Assembly: GCF_001642475.1 (NCBI RefSeq)
Contig: NW_019173996.1
Coordinates: 1-64,000 of the forward strand
Direction of reading: 5' to 3'
Length of the DNA: 64,000 bases
From: Fonsecaea monophora
Taxonomy: Eukaryota; Ascomycota; Eurotiomycetes; Chaetothyriales; Herpotrichiellaceae
Shown here in pieces: positions 1-10,719 of the stretch. How positions within the stretch are numbered: position 1 is the stretch's first letter; every line of letters begins with the position of its first letter. The translations under genes were made by a program, and so were the position numbers. The notes beneath the pieces were generated by a model. The model searched no databases. It saw only the letters and a program-made list of their open reading frames with translations, and had not been told where the DNA came from.

Positions 1-215
1 TTCTGATATACTTGCTTTAGTGTCTACTCTTTATCTGTTGTGTTTTTCTTGTTCTGACTGTGAATCACCATGATAAGTGTCATATGATTTGGGTAGTCTA
101 GTGTGTTAGCATCTGCAGCAAGCTAGAAGAGTACAGACCCATCCGACACCCAGCGCGTGTTGTATAAAATATGAGAAAGAGACAGGAAGAGAGATGGAAA
201 GAAACGCAGAGTCAG

Positions 216-218
<3 letters not shown>

Positions 219-262
<44 letters not shown>
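219..262. repeat. (AG)n / (CT)n microsatellite
   Basis: About 20 dinucleotide units of AG on the + strand (CT on the coding strand of the surrounding gene). The run lies just inside the putative second intron of the EthD-like gene and could serve as a polypyrimidine tract. It is likely to vary in length between isolates. Confidence 0.9.
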
Positions 263-263
<1 letters not shown>

Positions 264-274
264 GTGAGACTCAC

Positions 275-845
275 TATTCCCCCACCCCTTCGGATCAAAG
301 TCCTGAACGAGGCGATAATTCCTGGCGTGGAACTCGCCGTTGTCAAACGTGTCAAACTTTTTCGGAAACAAGTGACTGCCGGCCCTGACGCCGCCCTCGG
401 CCAGGATCTTGGACTTGAGAAGTTCTTCAAAGTCGGTCTCGTACAGCGCGAGGCAGTTGCGTGAGGGCCTCTTCTCGGGCGGCGGCGCGCTGGCGTAGTC
501 GAATGTCTCGCGGTAAAAGGCCGCGCGGGTGGCAAGGCCGCTGTTGACGAAGTCGGGGAGCTGTGGGAGTTGGATGGTCAGTAATGCTTTTCTATGGTAT
601 TGCATTGAGGAGGGTCATGAATTATTCGATTCTGGAGATGTGATAAAGTTGTGTTATGAATGTGTCACGTCCAAGGATATATATGCCTTAGGTACTCAGG
701 TACTCAAGACATAGATAGAGAGGTATATGGGTGGGTAGGTAGCACATACATGTTCAGTGGTATAAAACTTCTCCCACGTCGCCGCGTCAGTGCCGGACTC
801 GGGTAACGGCCGAGACTCGATGAAGGATAGATACGGCGAAGGCAT
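275..845 (-). CDS. EthD-like dimeric alpha/beta-barrel protein, 3' end not resolved (partial)
   Basis: Two exons can be read. Exon 1 (845-750) begins at ATG 845 and gives 32 residues starting MPSPYLSFIESRPLPESG. A GTATGT donor and CCACAG acceptor lead to exon 2 (560-275), which encodes LPDFVNSGLATRAAFYRE and a tail ending near DFDPKGWGN. The start pattern (short beta strand, ESRPLP, W..FY.TEH, then LPDFVNSG) resembles fungal EthD/ferredoxin-like-fold proteins of unknown substrate. A GTGAGT donor after base 275 opens an intron whose coding strand carries a long CT dinucleotide run. I could not choose a convincing next exon before the window edge, so the second half of the fold is missing or lies outside. 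The family assignment is by pattern only and no catalytic role can be given. Confidence 0.5.
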
Positions 846-850
846 GTCGA

Positions 851-874
851 CCTGTCTGTCTGTCTGTCTGTCTG
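851..874. repeat. (TCTG)n tetranucleotide repeat
   Basis: Five to six units of TCTG directly upstream of ATG 845 of the minus-strand EthD-like gene, so it would sit in its 5' untranslated region as CAGA repeats. Confidence 0.85.
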
Positions 875-1703
875 GCCTTTCGAGGACGTTGGGTTGGGCT
901 GCCTACTTGCTTGGAAAGGGGGATACTTCGGTTACTGGTACTCTATACCTAGCTAGTCACTCAGTCTGGGCCACAAATATATCTTACAATTGCCCATATT
1001 GTCGGCCCCTTATTATTTTATACTCTAATACTCTAATATATTCGCACACCGAGACGAGACAATAGACTTCACAATCTGCACCCATGGTCTCGATAGTGTT
1101 GCTCCGCCGGATGTTCTGTCTTCGCCGAGACCCTCGGGCTGGTGGCTGTGGTGGACGTCGTAGCCTCGGGCTGGTGGTGTGTGCATTGACTGATCCTGCT
1201 CGCATGCGTTGGGTGTGCGTGGTGTTGGGCATTCATTACATAAATACCTATTACCGGGGAGATATCATAGAAAACACTCTCCCCCATTCCTCCTAGATAC
1301 GCAGGTGTACACGAAATGATATGTCACATGTATTCGGCTGAAAGACTGGGGCCATATAGGTTCGAATAGATGGATTTCTCGCAATTTGATTCGCTAGGCT
1401 GGCGGTCCCCATCACATACTTCAAGCCAAGCTAACAGTAGAGGAGCATCTCCCCCCTATTGCCGGTAGATGTATCCTGTATCGTGATAACGTGGCCAAAA
1501 CCGATTAATATTGTTCCAACACAGTGAGTGGTGAGTGGCTTGTTTGCGGGCTCGTAGCAATAACAACATGCAGCCAAGTCAATTCTGGTACATACCACAT
1601 GCTCATCCACGCTAAGGACACAGCCTCGTCTTCGAAATCTCGCTCCCCAATGACAACAAATCCAAGAGAATCATGACATCTCACCAAATAAGAAATCTTC
1701 CGG
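875..1703. other. Intergenic, 0.8 kb, no gene seen
   Basis: This lies between the 5' end of the EthD-like gene (minus) and the 3' end of the NLR-like gene (minus). Short open frames here have no recognisable domain or codon pattern. It should hold the upstream gene's promoter and the downstream gene's 3' end. Confidence 0.6.
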
Positions 1704-4700
1704 TCAGCGATCCGATTTCAACCGCCTCAGACTCGGAGATGGGATGTCTTTGTCAAAGTCGCACGTGGTACCAGGCTTCCACACAAACGGCTCCTCCTTC
1801 AAGTCAAGGCCCAAGTTGACCTTGACTTTGCCCGGGTCTCGGATCCCGATGATCGGATAGATCTGACCACGGACGTTCTGGAAGCCGGCCTTCATCAACC
1901 TTGTTCCGTTCAGGGTCCAAAAGACGGTGCGCTTCTTCACGTCGATCCCACACCCGACCGTGTCGCCGTACCCGTACTGTCTCGCCAAACCCAGGTCCTT
2001 GATTTTAGGAGGGTCCGCGACACACCAGATCTTGCCGTCGTCGCTGTGGTAACCCCAGCTCGAGGTGCCCGGTTTCGACCACCCCGGGAACCACTGCTTG
2101 GTGGATCCGATGGGCTTTTGAGTGATTCCAATCACAAACATTGGCGTGTCGACCTTGACCTCGCGATCGGCAATCGTCATTTCAAAGTAATACCGCTCCG
2201 CCGAGGCCGGGATGGGGTGGTCGGTGACGAATGACTGGTCGGTCGTGTAGCATAAGGGTTCGGTCGCCGCCATCTCGCCGCCTCGCTGAAGCAGCTCAAT
2301 CTCCAAGCCAGAAGGAGAGCCGACGAGCACAGCTGAGAAAGACCCTACGAACTTGGAAGGCCGACTAGCCGTCGCCAGCTTCGAGTTCTTGATCACTTCG
2401 ACGACGTCCGGTCGGTCGTATTGCTCGGCAAGTTGGACAACGTTCCAGCCATGTTCGTCCGTGGCATACGGATTGGCGCCGCATTCCAACAGCTTGGCCA
2501 CCACCTTGGGTGAATCGTTGATCGCCATCGTGTGAAGCAACTCAATCTCCGCAATGGCCGCCTGCTGGTCGTGGTCGATCAACGCAGATATCGTTTTCTC
2601 TCGGTCCTCAGTCGGTTTCGTCCAGATTCTTGCATAACACAGCTGTAGAGGTGTCTTACCCTGCAAGTCCTTACACTGACTATCGGCCCCACGGTTCAGC
2701 AGAGTCATTGTCGCTTCAGGGCGCGCCCTGAGCGCCGCATAGTGCAGAGCCGACCAGCCCTTCTTGGAGACGGTGGTGAGAGCGGCCTGCGCGTCGACGT
2801 GATCAAGGATAAAGTCAATCACGTCCGAAATTCCTCGAGAGGCGGCTCTCATGATGGGCGTCTTCCCAAAAGTGTTCTGCCAATTGAGGTGCTCGACTTC
2901 TCCTTTGTCCACCATGGCTCTTCCCAGGATAAGAGACGACTCGGCGTCGCCGTATCGGCAAGCCATTCCGAAGGGGGTGGCTCCGAGGGAGTTCCGTTTG
3001 AGTGGATCGGCTCCTTGATCTAGAAGCACCTTGACCACCTCAGTTTTGCCCATCATTGCCGCAGCAAAGAGTGCCGTTTGTTCATAGTCGTTCACATCCT
3101 CAATGTCGGCCCCGTGTTCGAGCAGCAATCTGACCGCCTCAGCATGTCCTGCTTCGGCGGCTTCTCTCAGAGGCCTTACTGAGGCCTCATCCTCGGCGTC
3201 GACTTCGGCCCCTTGCTCAATGAAATATTTCATCGCGTCAACGTGACAGTTGTACCGACGGGCGAGGAGATGCATGACGGTCTCGCCCCTGCCATTACGG
3301 AGGTGAATATCCGCCCCGGCCTGGACCAGGGCCACACCGATATCCATGCCAGCGTCTCCAAGAGCGAAGAAGTGTAGGCCATTGTTTCCAGTCTCGTCCG
3401 GTGTATTGATATCGGCGTTGTGTGCGAGGAACATCTTGACCTGCGCCAAGGTCACCGTGTCCGACAAGAGAAGAAAATGAAACGCGGTTCCGAGGTCCTC
3501 TTCCCCCCAATGGTTGTTTGTGTTCGGATCTGCGCCCGCCTCCAGCATGGCCAGGTAAAAAGAATCCACATTCTTCAGCATTAACATCTGATAAAAGACT
3601 GCAAAGCACAGCACACCCATCCCCTCGGGCACCCTTAGGTTGACAAATTCCGAGGCATTAGGCCGGGCCAAGAGTATATGTGCAAGGCTGGTCAGGCCAC
3701 AGCACGCAGCTAGCACTATAGGATGTAGCTCTCTGGCGTCGGTGTACATTTCGATGGTGTCAACTGGTAGACCCGCCGCGGCCAATGTTCGGACCCAACC
3801 TCTCCACGCCTCAGACTCGTGGTCCAGGAACCTTTCGAGGAGCTCGCGTAGCTTGGACCAGGCTTCGCCAGACCTTTCTGTGGCGGGATAGATTTCTTCC
3901 AGCTGCGTCAAATGCCACCTCAATCTCGAGATTTCGTACCGAGGGTGACAGCTCTCTTGATCTGACTGCAGATCCCAGAGTCGAGCTTGGTCCTGGTCCG
4001 TCAAATCCACGTTCTCATCGGAGTCTGCCACAGACTGGGTATCTGTTGCTTCAAGGGCTGCACCAGATTTGTCGTTGTTTTGTGGCCCCTCGCCGTCCAG
4101 CGGGGCGTCGTCTTCATGTGTTTGGTCTGAACCACCGTTTGGCACTGCAGACTTGGAATCCAGGTCATCGGACACACCATTACTTGACGGCTCCCTAGGG
4201 GCGTTTGTCCCTTCTTTAGTTGCGTCCTCACCGCTGGGCTCGGGTATTTGCTGTACGCCATCGAGGATATCTGTTTGATCAACAAGGCCTTGATCCTGCG
4301 CCACAATACCGTTGCTCTGGATATCCTTTTCCTGAGCGTCTGTTTGTGCCAGCTCTCCTGATGCCGCCTCTCCTGGTGCTTCGGCGTTTTCGATTTTGAC
4401 ACTAGCCACATCTTCACCTTCCTCTGTGTCTTGCTCAGTCTTCTTGTCATTCGGTTCCTCTTGTGGTTTGACATAGTACTTGCGCTGAAACGACGGAGAT
4501 AGCAGGTGCTGAAGGATCGTGGTGATGATTTGCATGTGACCTTCTCTTTCCACAACGACAAACTTTTTGCTGTGTTTCAATTCTCTCTGGCATCGAGCGC
4601 ACTCACATTCAGGCTCACCCGATGATTGTACAGCCCCATTGATAACGCTGTCTGGCTGCAGGAAGAAGTCGCGCACAGTGTTGTGGACGAGGCTCACGGT

Positions 4701-6692
4701 GTGGTCGGGATTGACCCGGAGAAATCCACTTCCAGCTTGTCTGATCTGGTCCTCGTAAAGTTCTATGTTCACATTCTCCTGGTCATCGTCATTCTCCGAC
4801 GTCGGTTCCCCGTCCATAAAACTACCCTTGTACCCATCGATGAGCTCTTGGACACTCAGTTCCTCTCCAGCGAGGATAGTCCAGGTGAGGCAGTGAGTGA
4901 GCAGATCGTAGTATGCAGGGTTAGTCTGGTTGAGGCGCTGAGCATAAATATTTTCAACCCCCGAAGGTAGCGATGCTAGATGGGCTGACAAGGGTCTTCG
5001 CCATGGACGACGCATGAAATCCATGGCCAGCTCGACGTAACGGAAGTAACATCCTGCTTTCTGCGTGATTTCTCGACAAGCCTCTTCACGTTCTACAGGC
5101 GTGAACCCTGGCAGGTTTGCCATCTCAGCTTGAACAAATTCGGCGATATCTTTTGAGTTGTTCTCTTCGACATTTATTCTTGGATAATTTTCCAGGGCGG
5201 CAGCAATATCAGGTTCATCTCTGCTGCTGCAGTAGACGTTGATCTTCAGGCCCCGCGTGCTGGCTAGTTTCTTGATCGTTTGGATGAATTCTTGCGTCTC
5301 TCTATCGGCACACTCGTCCAAGGCATCTATCATGAGGTAGATTCGCTTGTTGATGATCTTAGCAAGAGCGGTGTAGGTCTGTTCAAATCCAGCTGGCCCA
5401 TCTCCCGCTTTCTTGCTTGCCGTTTTGCTGGTACTCTTCTTTGAGTGCTCGATATAATCCGACATGATCTTGTTGCACTTGTCCAAGACGTCCAACGATT
5501 GAGCTGCGTCTTGGTAGAGCTGCGCAAGAAGATGGCGCTCGATCTGATCAGCCTGCATCGTGGCTTGAGAGCCTTTAGATATGAAAAAGAAGTGAACGAG
5601 GGAGTCGTGCAGGTGGGCCTTGTTCTTCAGCTCTTGGATGACCATGGACATGAGAAAGGACTTTCCAGATCCACCGGTACCGACCAGCCAAGTAACGTTC
5701 CCACCTTCGGCATTGATAAAGTCTTGAAATTTGGTGTTTTCTAAGATCCAGCCACAGGTTCCTGGCTTGCGAGCAGCGAGTTTCGAATCCAGCACTTGCT
5801 GATTGTCGTCGAGAGAGAGTAGTTCCTTTTTTTGCCTCTCCCAGTTTTCGTGCGTGATCTCCGCCGCAGTCATACGTTGATCTCGTCTGTGAAGTTCGTC
5901 CCTCTTGATCCATTCTTCCATCAACTGGTTCTGTTTGGCGGCTTCCTCTTGCAATGCTTGTAGCATTTCCATTTGATCCGACAGGCCCTTCATCATCGTC
6001 GTGTCATTGGCAAGCCCTTTCCTTTGGTAGTACTGCGAGACTTGCTGGTTGGCCTGGGAGGCAAATTTGTTCATCTGCACTTCGTTGTCTTGAATGGCCT
6101 TTATCTTTGGCTGGAATTTCCCCTGAGCACTACGGAACAAGCCTTTGATGACACGAATGCCGGCATTGGATCGAGCATATTTCCACATCTGATACGAGAA
6201 CTCGATGATGTTCACGTAGGTGTCCTTGATGTAGCCCAGAACCTTCTCATGAAGCTCGGTAAATTCTGGAGGGTGGTCCTGGCTCGCATACAAGCGGCCA
6301 TACACCCTGCACGAGATGAGTATTCCCAAGATATCTGCGCATGCCCCAGAGAAGAGACTGAAGGTGGCGAAATCATCCTGTACGGAATGGAGGCAGAGTC
6401 TGATGCCAGTCCAGGCAAGACCGATACTTTCAGGAGCCGACTTGATAGCCAGATCTCCCACTTTCATAAACTGGTCGACCTTGTCAAGGATGGCACCGAG
6501 CTTGCCATTGTATTCGGAATTGGCTTCTTTCTGTGCCTGTACGACCGAAGCCCGCGCAGATTCTGGCGTCGTATAGTCTTTGAGGAAGGGCTGGTAGTTG
6601 ATGGGCTCATGATTGCCGGAAAATACTGCTCGGGCCGCACTCCATGCCTCTTTTTCAAAGGTTTCATCCTTCGTTTTGTCGTAAAGGCTCAT
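1704..6692 (-). CDS. NLR-like (STAND) protein: helical N-domain, NACHT, ankyrin repeats, SPRY
   Basis: Single exon of 1662 aa from ATG 6692 (MSLYDKTKDE); the frame is open further upstream but has no earlier ATG. Roughly in order: an alpha-helical N-terminal domain resembling fungal STAND N-domains (Goodbye/DUF7708-like, about 30-230); a linker; a NACHT NTPase with Walker A GTGGSGKS (about 337-344) and Walker B YLMIDALDE (about 450-458); a helical region; a strongly acidic, Gln/Ser-rich low-complexity linker (about 745-900); some twelve ankyrin-type repeats (about 985-1440); and a SPRY/B30.2-like domain (about 1480-1635) with YYFEMTI, FVIGITQ and CGIDV..RTVFWTLNG. Fungal NLRs of this build act in non-self recognition and programmed cell death. 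The SPRY tail after ankyrins is less usual. It has no obvious partner gene beside it, and the ligand is unknown. Confidence 0.88.
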   Translation of the reverse strand: MSLYDKTKDETFEKEAWSAARAVFSGNHEPINYQPFLKDYTTPESARASVVQAQKEANSEYNGKLGAILDKVDQFMKVGDLAIKSAPESIGLAWTGIRLCLHSVQDDFATFSLFSGACADILGILISCRVYGRLYASQDHPPEFTELHEKVLGYIKDTYVNIIEFSYQMWKYARSNAGIRVIKGLFRSAQGKFQPKIKAIQDNEVQMNKFASQANQQVSQYYQRKGLANDTTMMKGLSDQMEMLQALQEEAAKQNQLMEEWIKRDELHRRDQRMTAAEITHENWERQKKELLSLDDNQQVLDSKLAARKPGTCGWILENTKFQDFINAEGGNVTWLVGTGGSGKSFLMSMVIQELKNKAHLHDSLVHFFFISKGSQATMQADQIERHLLAQLYQDAAQSLDVLDKCNKIMSDYIEHSKKSTSKTASKKAGDGPAGFEQTYTALAKIINKRIYLMIDALDECADRETQEFIQTIKKLASTRGLKINVYCSSRDEPDIAAALENYPRINVEENNSKDIAEFVQAEMANLPGFTPVEREEACREITQKAGCYFRYVELAMDFMRRPWRRPLSAHLASLPSGVENIYAQRLNQTNPAYYDLLTHCLTWTILAGEELSVQELIDGYKGSFMDGEPTSENDDDQENVNIELYEDQIRQAGSGFLRVNPDHTVSLVHNTVRDFFLQPDSVINGAVQSSGEPECECARCQRELKHSKKFVVVEREGHMQIITTILQHLLSPSFQRKYYVKPQEEPNDKKTEQDTEEGEDVASVKIENAEAPGEAASGELAQTDAQEKDIQSNGIVAQDQGLVDQTDILDGVQQIPEPSGEDATKEGTNAPREPSSNGVSDDLDSKSAVPNGGSDQTHEDDAPLDGEGPQNNDKSGAALEATDTQSVADSDENVDLTDQDQARLWDLQSDQESCHPRYEISRLRWHLTQLEEIYPATERSGEAWSKLRELLERFLDHESEAWRGWVRTLAAAGLPVDTIEMYTDARELHPIVLAACCGLTSLAHILLARPNASEFVNLRVPEGMGVLCFAVFYQMLMLKNVDSFYLAMLEAGADPNTNNHWGEEDLGTAFHFLLLSDTVTLAQVKMFLAHNADINTPDETGNNGLHFFALGDAGMDIGVALVQAGADIHLRNGRGETVMHLLARRYNCHVDAMKYFIEQGAEVDAEDEASVRPLREAAEAGHAEAVRLLLEHGADIEDVNDYEQTALFAAAMMGKTEVVKVLLDQGADPLKRNSLGATPFGMACRYGDAESSLILGRAMVDKGEVEHLNWQNTFGKTPIMRAASRGISDVIDFILDHVDAQAALTTVSKKGWSALHYAALRARPEATMTLLNRGADSQCKDLQGKTPLQLCYARIWTKPTEDREKTISALIDHDQQAAIAEIELLHTMAINDSPKVVAKLLECGANPYATDEHGWNVVQLAEQYDRPDVVEVIKNSKLATASRPSKFVGSFSAVLVGSPSGLEIELLQRGGEMAATEPLCYTTDQSFVTDHPIPASAERYYFEMTIADREVKVDTPMFVIGITQKPIGSTKQWFPGWSKPGTSSWGYHSDDGKIWCVADPPKIKDLGLARQYGYGDTVGCGIDVKKRTVFWTLNGTRLMKAGFQNVRGQIYPIIGIRDPGKVKVNLGLDLKEEPFVWKPGTTCDFDKDIPSPSLRRLKSDR

Positions 6693-8002
6693 TTTGAATG
6701 AATGATCTGCCCGGAGGCCTGTAGCTATTTGCTCAGCCTGATGGACGTGGGACAACACATAGCAAGCATTGATTAATTTGAGAACCTTGCCACTCGGTAT
6801 TAGGCTGTCTCAATAACAAGACTGCCGTGTCACTACGCCGAGTTTAGGACAATCCATGAACAAAACATCATGGAGTATATATCCGGCCGACATCGAAACA
6901 AGGCGAACCACGACAGATAGAAGGACACTTGGGGGGTCTTTCAATCTCGCTCATGACACGTTCGGCTGAGATATGGAGCAGCTGAGCACGACCCAAGTTT
7001 CCTAAGAGCCGCCATGCTGCCCAAGATGCTCTCGCTCCCTGCAGAGCAGTCGTCACACCAGTGACAGGCTCGCCGTTAGCTTCAAGCCAGCCCACCCAGG
7101 AAAGGTCTCGTGGGGGCGGCAACCGTTCAGTTTTGGTAAGTGTTCGCTTGTGTGGCTCGTGTCTACCCTAGACATGGAAACTGTTGGTTCATCTGCACGC
7201 CAAGGGCTGTTTGGCTGGCCTAAAGGCCTGGTGGTGATTTGTACGAGGTGCTCGATAGTCTGTGACCATTGGAACAGCTACCATGGCTGGCCAAGTCTGA
7301 AACTTGCATTCGTTACGTGTTTCTGAGCCTCAAGGCAATCAGAGGTCGCCTCGCTTGACATACATAAGTCCAGTCTCCTTTGTGCTGGTAAAAAGGAGTT
7401 GGGATAGCCGCTGCCGGTCTCGTGCCGAATTTGCTTGGTCAACTCTTGTGTGCAAGTAGCCTTCGATCCTCTGGGCTAGTTCTGGACATGTAACCAAAGT
7501 CGGCAGGAAGAGGCGAGAGATACTCGGTAGACACATGGATCCTGGACAGGGTGAACCTCCTGATCAACAAGTGGTATAGGGCCCGCAGCGGAACTTGCCG
7601 GCTGAGTTTTAAGGCAAGCGACCAGGGTTGGCATGAAACAGCAAGCGGACAAGGCGCAAGAAATCTATTTAAGATATTAGTGATCCAATCTGCCAATCTA
7701 TGGTCAGTACAATACGAGTGTTCGGCGCCCCGTACTGCTCTGTAACGGCTCTACTGCGTTCTCCAAGGACAGAAATGACCCAAATCTACCTCTATCTTTT
7801 AACCATAAATCATCATATACGTGCTTTGATCATCGTCGATCCAATACATCAGTGTATACCACACAGAAGCGCCGTCGCTGTACACAGGAACCTCCGTCGT
7901 CCAGTTCGCCGAACAGAACGGCCACCTGAAGAATTACCCCCAATCTAGAGGCCAGTGTGAGATGTGCAGAATTCAAATCCTTCAATCCGTAAATCTGGAC
8001 AG
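6693..8002. other. Intergenic, 1.3 kb, no gene seen
   Basis: This is the upstream region of the NLR-like gene and the downstream region of the MDP-1 gene (both minus strand). Open frames of 60-85 codons occur, but none has an ATG in good context, a domain or splice structure that I could support. Confidence 0.6.
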
Positions 8003-8716
8003 TCAGCCCTCCAACTCAGCAACCTGCTCCCCGTTTCTCAAGTCAGTCGGTGTGATTCCTCTTCTTCTCCTCCATTCCCAGACTCCTCGATCCACCTCTT
8101 CTCTGTTGACTCCATCTGGAACAAGATAAAATGTAACTCCCAATTCTGTTTCCACGTTACGGTTCCTACCTTCGTCATCGAAGAAGAGCATTTCGTCGAA
8201 TGGCACAGTTCCAACACCAGACGATGGTGGTGACTTTGTAAGTTGTGTCTGAAGACGGCGGAAATGCGTTGTTTTGGAACCCGGGTATATTTGTGGATGG
8301 GAGAACAACTCGATTGCTCTTAACGGCTTGGTATCTGGTTTCTCTGTAGACTCACCCTGCGTTGAAGCAGGAATATGGAGGCCTTTCAACATGTCCCTTG
8401 CCAGGTCTGGTGCATGGGTTCTACTCGCCAAGCTCATGACGATGCCTTTCTCCCGTGCGGCGGCCAGTATTTGAGGTACCTCGGAGTAGAATCCAAACGA
8501 TTCTCCAAAGCGATCAAGCATGCGGGTGTTCAATTGCCCTGGGACTGAGGTCTGTGGTTTAACAGGAGCGGAGACATGCGTGTCCACCCAAAAGGGCCAC
8601 AGCGTGTAGTCTAGGTCGAAAACTATTATCGTTGGGAGTGGAAGTGAGTCGGTGAACGTCGAGGGGATGGGGGAAGACGTCGACGGAGGGCGCTTGGAGG
8701 AGCGCGTTTTCGGCAT
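8003..8716 (-). CDS. Magnesium-dependent phosphatase-1 (MDP-1) family, HAD superfamily
   Basis: Single exon, 237 aa from ATG 8716 (MPKTRSSKR). After a short basic Ser/Pro-rich lead comes the HAD motif I, IIVFDLDYTLWPFWVD, in which the first Asp is the expected phosphoryl-accepting nucleophile; the DYTLWPFW wording is characteristic of MDP-1. Motif II is seen in MSLASRTHAPD, and motif III/IV in EMLFFDDEGRNR. MDP-1 enzymes dephosphorylate protein tyrosine or sugar-type substrates and have been linked to repair of glycated or damaged metabolites; the fungal substrate is not known. The gene is divergent from the adrenodoxin reductase gene across 405 bp. The length is normal for fungal members. 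Confidence 0.88.
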   Translation of the reverse strand: MPKTRSSKRPPSTSSPIPSTFTDSLPLPTIIVFDLDYTLWPFWVDTHVSAPVKPQTSVPGQLNTRMLDRFGESFGFYSEVPQILAAAREKGIVMSLASRTHAPDLARDMLKGLHIPASTQGESTEKPDTKPLRAIELFSHPQIYPGSKTTHFRRLQTQLTKSPPSSGVGTVPFDEMLFFDDEGRNRNVETELGVTFYLVPDGVNREEVDRGVWEWRRRRGITPTDLRNGEQVAELEG

Positions 8717-9121
8717 TTCGACCAATGGTATGGGTGAAGAGGAGAAGAGGAGAAGATCGTGGGGGAGAGAATAACAAGAAGCCCCAAAAAGGATGATAAG
8801 TAGACTGTACAGCGTTGGAGGAAGGGAAGGCTAGTTGCGAGGGTAGACAAGTCAATGACACTTCTTGTTCTAGTTGGCATACTTTTGTGGCAACGCAGTT
8901 ACATTGAGAAAGGCGACAAGGCTGAGGGGCAGCCTGACGCGGCCGGTTCAATTTCGGTAAAAAGCTTTATCGATAACAACTCCGTCATCTGCTCCGAGAG
9001 ATCCATTCATGGTGCCGTGCTCAAAACCTTTGACTTGTGACTCCATACCCCCTCTCTTCTTTTGAAGAGCTTTCTGCAGTTGAAGTAGGGGGGTGATGGC
9101 GAGTTCCTTGTTACACTGGCC
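8717..9121. other. Divergent promoter region, MDP-1 / ferredoxin reductase
   Basis: 405 bp between two divergent start codons. No additional coding sequence is apparent; it should contain both promoters and 5' leaders. Confidence 0.6.
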
Positions 9122-10719
9122 ATGCTGACCAATCAATGCTTGCGTCTTCCATTCCGTGCAAGATTTGCTTCTTGTCGAAGCTACCGCAGCTCAATCGCAT
9201 TTTCTATTCGGAGACCTTTCAGCAGTGATGTACCTGCAGAACGCGATGGCAATGGACCAGCTCCTACCGTGGCCATCATTGGCTCCGGACCCGCAGGCTT
9301 CTACACTGCTCAAAAACTGTTGAGGGACATTCGGGGGACGAGGATAGACATGTATGAACAACTGCCAGTACCATTTGGGCTCGTCAGGTTCGGAGTCGCT
9401 CCAGATCATCCAGAGGTAAAGGTGATACTTTCCCCTTCCCACCCTACGCAACGGCATACCTAACCTCCTTGCAGAATGTCCAAGACACCTTCGAAGCCAT
9501 CGCCGCGTCACCTGATTTCACATTCATTGGAAACATCAATCTGGGCCACGATCTTCCCCTCCCACTTCTCGCCAGACACTACGATGCCATAGTTTTCGCA
9601 TATGGGGCGTCAAAAGACCGGAAAATAGGCTTAGAGGGAGAAGACAAGCCTCACATCTATTCCGCCCGCGCTTTTGTGGGCTGGTACAATGGTCTTCCCG
9701 AGTACCGACATCTGGACCCTGACTTGACAGCCGGGGACACCGCGGTGGTTGTTGGGCAGGGAAATGTGGCATTGGACGTGGCCAGAACACTTTTGAGCAG
9801 AATCGACGCTCTGAGAAAGACTGATATTACAGAATACGCAATAAACGCCCTTTCTGCAAGCAAAATCAAGCATGTCCATGTCGTGGGCAGGAGAGGGCCC
9901 ATGCAAGCAGCGTTCACGATCAAGGAAGTGAGGGAGCTTTTGCACCTCGACGACGTCAATTTCCGTCCTATACCAGATCATCTATTCCCGCCAGACCTGT
10001 CAAAGTTGCCTCGCCCGAAGCGACGACTCATGGAACTTCTGAAAAAGGGGAGCCCTTTGAAGGAAGACGCCACAAAATCATGGTCTCTGGATTTTTTGCT
10101 CGCACCCAAGTCGCTAGAATGGTCCCAGTCAGACCCAGAAATCCTGCAAGGAGTGGTGTTCTCAAAAACAGAACTCGAAAATCCAGCAGATCCAGAATCC
10201 AAAGTCAGCACCACGGATGACACACAGCTGGTACCCACATCGACGCTGTTCCGATCGATAGGCTACAAGGCCGAAGCTATCCCTGGGATGGCAGACCTGG
10301 GTGTCGACTTCGACGAGAGAAAAGGAACCATTCGGCATGACGGGCTGGGACGAGTCGTGCCACTGGAGAAAGCCGAGACTTCAGGACACGATGTCAGCAT
10401 CTACTGCTCAGGCTGGGTGAAACGCGGCCCCACCGGCGTGATCGCCAGCACCATGACCGATGCGTTTCAAACCGCCGAAGCAATCGTAGAGGACTGGAAG
10501 AAAAAGGTTCAAGGATCGACGACGGCACCGACTGAGAGACGAGATGGTTGGCAGGGCGTCCAGGCCGATGCCGTCTCGTCCAGCTTCCCACTCAGACCAA
10601 TCCACTGGGGCAACTGGCAGAACATAGACCAGGTGGAGAAGAAGATTGGGAAGCAAAAGGGCAAGCCGAGGGAGAAATTTGGGAGTGTCGAAGAGATGTT
10701 GGAGGTGAGCGGCGGATGA
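9122..10719 (+). CDS. ARH1: Mitochondrial NADPH:adrenodoxin (ferredoxin) reductase
   Basis: Two exons, 9122-9421 and 9475-10719, give 514 aa. The 53-nt intron (GTGATA...TTGCAG) is placed so that the conserved PDHPEVKNV is restored in frame. The N-terminus is rich in Arg, Ser and hydroxylated residues, as in a mitochondrial presequence (RLPFRARFASCRSYRSS). The FAD Rossmann motif VAIIGSGPAGFYTAQ follows at about residue 50, and the NADP-binding motif VVVGQGNVALDVAR lies mid-protein, with the family sequences FGLVRFGVAPDH and VVGRRGPMQAAFTIKE. The enzyme passes electrons from NADPH to mitochondrial ferredoxin for iron-sulfur cluster assembly and heme A synthesis and is essential in yeast. The C-terminal GWVKRGPTGVIASTM segment is also typical. 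Confidence 0.95.

Noticed and set aside
171..464. Open frames on the plus strand rich in Glu-Arg and on the minus strand rich in Ser-Leu
   Set aside because: They are translations of the AG/CT microsatellite and of the EthD-like exon in other frames.
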